The notes under the pieces are model-generated. The model saw only the letters and a list, made by a program, of their open reading frames with translations. It searched no databases and was not told the DNA's origin. This document shows, piece after piece, positions 60,874-64,000 of a stretch of 64,000 bases of DNA (positions are counted from its first letter, which is position 1; the number at the start of each line of letters is the position of its first letter). Made by a program: the position numbers and the translations under genes. The stretch spans positions 3,115,001 through 3,179,000 of the forward strand of contig CM033406.1 of assembly GCA_019426215.1 (NCBI GenBank), read 5' to 3'. Origin of the DNA: Buddleja alternifolia (Eukaryota > Streptophyta > Magnoliopsida > Lamiales > Scrophulariaceae).

Positions 60874-62650
60874 TCATTTTCTTTGTCGCTTCTCCGAAGC
60901 CTCTTCTTGATAGATTTCATTCGCAAGATCTAGGAGAACTCGATCTATGTCTATCATTGTTGTGTGATAGACTTCATCATAGTCATCACTTCGATTCAAT
61001 TCAAGTAACATTTCCACCCAATCCCTTGTAGGGATCCCGAGTTGTCTAATTAAGTCATGGTAAATGTTCCGCATTCGATCGTTGGAAGGTTTCCAATTGA
61101 GAGGTCTTCTCAGCTGTGCTGCATATGGATTAAAACTCATACCTTCTAAAAATTCTACATCAATGTTTGGAAGCCTGTACCTGCCTTAGTATTATCTTGG
61201 CTTTCACTTCTTAGAGAGCATCTTCTTTAGACTCACTATTTCTTCAAACATGGAGCGCCAACTTTTGTTGTCTGTCTTAGAAATGGGCTCCTTCAAGGCT
61301 TTTCCTTTGGCTTTGGAAAATTGATGCTTTTCTTTCTCATCTTATCCCTTCTTGGCATCATCAAGGGAGGTCATGAGGTCAGCGATATCTCTTTGCTATA
61401 GCCTAACTTCTTCAACAAGTAGAGCAACTTGTTCAGCTATACTTTAAGCAACTGAGTTGGAAGTATTATGTCGCTCAGTAGCTGCAGAAGCGTTTAGGGC
61501 TAAGTGGCGATTGAACTCTTTGGAAAGGCTAGTGATCAGCGGTGATATGCTGTTCATTATTGCTATAGTGCTCTTGGTAGTAGCGTTTGAAATATCACGG
61601 CTTCTAGTGTCGGAGACTAACTTGATATTTCAATCATCATTTTCAAGTATCTTGGAGCAGGAACCCTCGATGGTATTGAGCGAGTTTCGAATAGCTCGTC
61701 TAAAATCTCGAGTCTCTTGATCACTTCCCGAGTCGGAGTCTGAAGAAGGGGAGCGCTCAAGAGACGAAATGAGTCCGTATGAGCTAGAAACTGCAGCCAT
61801 TCCTTTAGATTTATCTCTGATAAATGGCTCTTCAGCAATTTCTGCACGAACTTCTTCTATAGCTTGATCAACTGATTGAGTTATATTATCAATCTCTGTA
61901 ACTTGAGCAACAATTGGAACCTCGACTACTGGATCGCCAGAGGCAACTTCAGAGTCTGAATTATGAGTGACTTCCTCAGTAGGAGTTTGTTCCAATTCCA
62001 ATCCAACAATCTCCACTTGAGGAGAAGGTTGCAACAGTAATGATCCAGAGTGGGCCAATCATTTCCATTATATGCCTTGGACTAATCACGTTCGTCTGCG
62101 GGATATAGAATATAGCGCCTTCGCGCTTTTCAGTGCTTAGTGCAAAATGCACATCCTCTGGCAGATTGATACCTGAAATGTAAGAGTTGTAAAAGTCCAA
62201 AATAAATGGCATAAGCGCTTGAGCAGCTTCTTGATCTACTAGCCTAATTACCGATAAAATTTTAGTCACTTAGATATTCTGTTCGCAAAATAAGATGGGT
62301 TGTAAGTTGTACCCATGGAAGTCACTAAAACTGAAGTGTTGGTTAAAAGTGATATCCAGCGATTGAGAGTTCTCGACAATCGCTTGTCTGTCTCTGTGAA
62401 AAATAGCATGCTCATCAGTAAGTCTCATGTGCGCTTGACTGGGGTCTCCTCATTCAGATCTGGAAAGATACGCTGGACAAAATTGTGACTTCTGTGAAAA
62501 ACTTAGCATCCTCCCTAACTGAATAAAGCGAGTTGCTGGCGAAGATAGCGTTCGATAGATTGTTTATAAGAAGGCAAGGCACTAATGTTCCCAACAAGAT
62601 TCTTTCGCTGCTCAAGTAGAAATACAACGAATCCTCGACGTCTGTATTCT
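60874..62650 (-). pseudogene. Extra ORF between pol and 3' LTR of the Sirevirus-like element
   Basis: Several minus-strand frames, broken by stops and shifts, follow one another: about 62440-62284 (FHRDRQAIVENSQSLDITF), 62269-61976 (LVDQEAAQALMPFILDFYNS, ISPRHIMEMIGPLW), 62058-61630 (acidic, PSSDSDSGSDQETRDFRRAI) and 61140-60874 (LNWKPSNDRMRNIYHDLIRQ). A Lys-rich helical stretch lies at about 61380-61210. No domain is recognised. The position is that of the env-like or accessory ORF of some Sireviruses. Confidence 0.55.
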
Positions 62651-63479
62651 ACACCAAATTCAAACAAAAAATGGATATCTCACAAGCTCTTCAAGAGAGT
62701 AGAAATGAAGCACAAATTTATAGTAGGGAATTTGAGAGTGATAAAGTTTTCCTATAAAAATTTGGAGGGTTTAAATAGAAGACAAAAAGTAACTCCTCAA
62801 CAGCTTGGATAAATGCCATGTGTAACGATAGTTAATATGCAAATAAAATTAATTGAATCTGGGCTGTTCAAATAATAGAGACAGATGTAAAAAGGTGCGA
62901 TAAATTTGGTAAACTGCTGTGAAATAAAAAATTTGGAGTCCGCATTTACTTTTCAAAAACGTTTGAGATTTTGAAAATGTTCAGCGTGAGTTGCACGCGC
63001 CTGATGGTACACTGACACGTACCTAAACACATGCATTTACTGAACCGCTTATTTTAGATAGGAATCATTAACCGTCAGTTTCATTTGATAGGAGCGCGTC
63101 GGCAGTTGTCAAATCTTATCCTTTTTGGACTTATCCACACTCTACCTTTTAGTGATGAAAACAATGCATGCTTTTGAAAGAAGAATTTCTTCGCGTTTAA
63201 GTGAGAATATTCTTAACGCTGAAGTCCTTTTAATAAAATTCAATTGCTTTTAAAAGATATATTTATTTAATTTTATTTGAGATTGATTTTGTCATGTATA
63301 AAGGATAAACGTTAATGATTAATGCACAGAATTGTTGAAAATCAATTTTTGATCATAGACACTTATTAGTTAAAATAAGTCATTTCAATTTGAAATCACT
63401 TTAGACATAATAATAAAGTGGATTCCCCCTAAATTTTATGCCTATGAAAGATATGATGTTTTATGATTAAGCGTTTCAG
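62651..63479. other. Spacer inside the Sirevirus-like element
   Basis: No supported gene. AT-rich DNA between the extra ORF and the pol tail. Confidence 0.4.
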
Positions 63480-63612
63480 TCAATCATACCTCATTCACTT
63501 CTCAAAGTGAGAAAACGTTGTTCGTTGAGCGCTTTGGTAAAGATATCTTCCAATTATTTGTCAGTACCAAATGAAATGCATGGAGATATCTTTCTTTTGA
63601 ACGTGGTTGACA
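63480..63612 (-). pseudogene. Ty1/copia pol: RNase H C-terminal tail
   Basis: On the minus strand: HVQKKDISMHFI, then after a one-base shift GTDK, a stop, LEDIFTKALNEQRFLTLRSE, a stop and GMI. This is the well-known end of copia pol. It fixes the orientation of the element and shows that the extra ORF lies downstream of pol. Sequence right of 63612 no longer matches pol. Confidence 0.8.
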
Positions 63613-64000
63613 CGAAAAATCCTTACGTGTATTAAACAGCAAGTGGACTGGTCGTGTGTAGTAATAAAGTGGACTTTAAGTCCGAGTTATCGATCACACA
63701 GAGACAAGATTATTTAAAGCTAGGAATTTAAAAGCAATTAAAATTGAATTAAAAAATTGTGATTAATTTACAATAAAAATGTAAAAACGAGACTTAGCAA
63801 ATAGATTTAGATTCTTATGAGATAAAACAACTAAGGCACATGCTTCAACCAAATTTACTTGTTAATATAAATATGAACTATTCTTCGTATTATTAGACTA
63901 CTATTGCTTTGGTGAAAATTCCTTAATTAATTACTACCCGATGTCTCGGCTGTAATAATCCTATGATAAATTGACAGTTCTCTAAATATGTCTATCCGAG
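63613..64000. other. Unclassified repeat-like sequence at window edge
   Basis: GTCGTGTGTAGTAATAAAGT, then GTCCGAGTTATCGATCACAC, is the kind of text found in untranslated parts of plant LTR elements. I cannot assign it, and the window ends inside it. Confidence 0.35.

Overview
This is nuclear DNA of a flowering plant, most likely a eudicot. Genes have introns with GT/AG borders. The genes I recognise are nuclear genes for a PP2A activator (PTPA), chloroplast GAPDH subunit A (GAPA) and a mitochondrial Clp protease subunit (CLPP2). The space between them is AT-rich and filled with plant transposable elements and one endogenous pararetrovirus. I cannot name the species.

Layout. 1-1110: a minisatellite with a 54-bp period, each unit carrying a palindrome. 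1180-2745 (-): a broken F-box/FBD gene. 3542-7032 (-): a five-exon gene joining a DUF1985-type domain to a Ulp1 cysteine protease. 7663-14886 (+): PTPA, whose introns hold several small transposons. 15568-17652 (-): GAPA, convergent with PTPA. 18010-19828: AT-rich, no gene seen. 19829-35369: two copies of one segment that carries CLPP2. The first copy keeps only a mutated exon 1 and is cut off in intron 1. Between the copies lie Ty1/copia debris, a hAT-type MITE, a GGT-rich minisatellite and a long fold-back element. The second copy (34984-35854, +) is intact.

38019-46202 (-): a Ty3/gypsy chromovirus with LTRs and a 5-bp target duplication. A second member of the same family (42536-45481) is nested in its gag. 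The inner element has lost reverse transcriptase, RNase H and most of integrase, so its protease is fused in frame to the integrase tail. Both elements have a primer-binding site that matches tRNA-Tyr. 48355-56515: an almost complete but mutated caulimovirid genome (primer site, coiled-coil ORF, coat protein, small ORF, movement protein, polymerase, transactivator-like ORF, promoter, poly(A) signals), lying between long imperfect inverted repeats. 57421-57606: an unidentified conserved-looking coding exon. 58287 to about 63612 (-): the 3' part of a Sirevirus-like copia element, with a pol tail, an extra ORF, a polypurine tract and an LTR that is split by an 882-bp hAT MITE.

How it fits together. 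The working genes (PTPA, GAPA, CLPP2) are unrelated housekeeping or photosynthetic genes. The rest of the window is a record of insertions: the nested elements and target duplications give a relative order of events, and almost all of the mobile or viral ORFs are broken.
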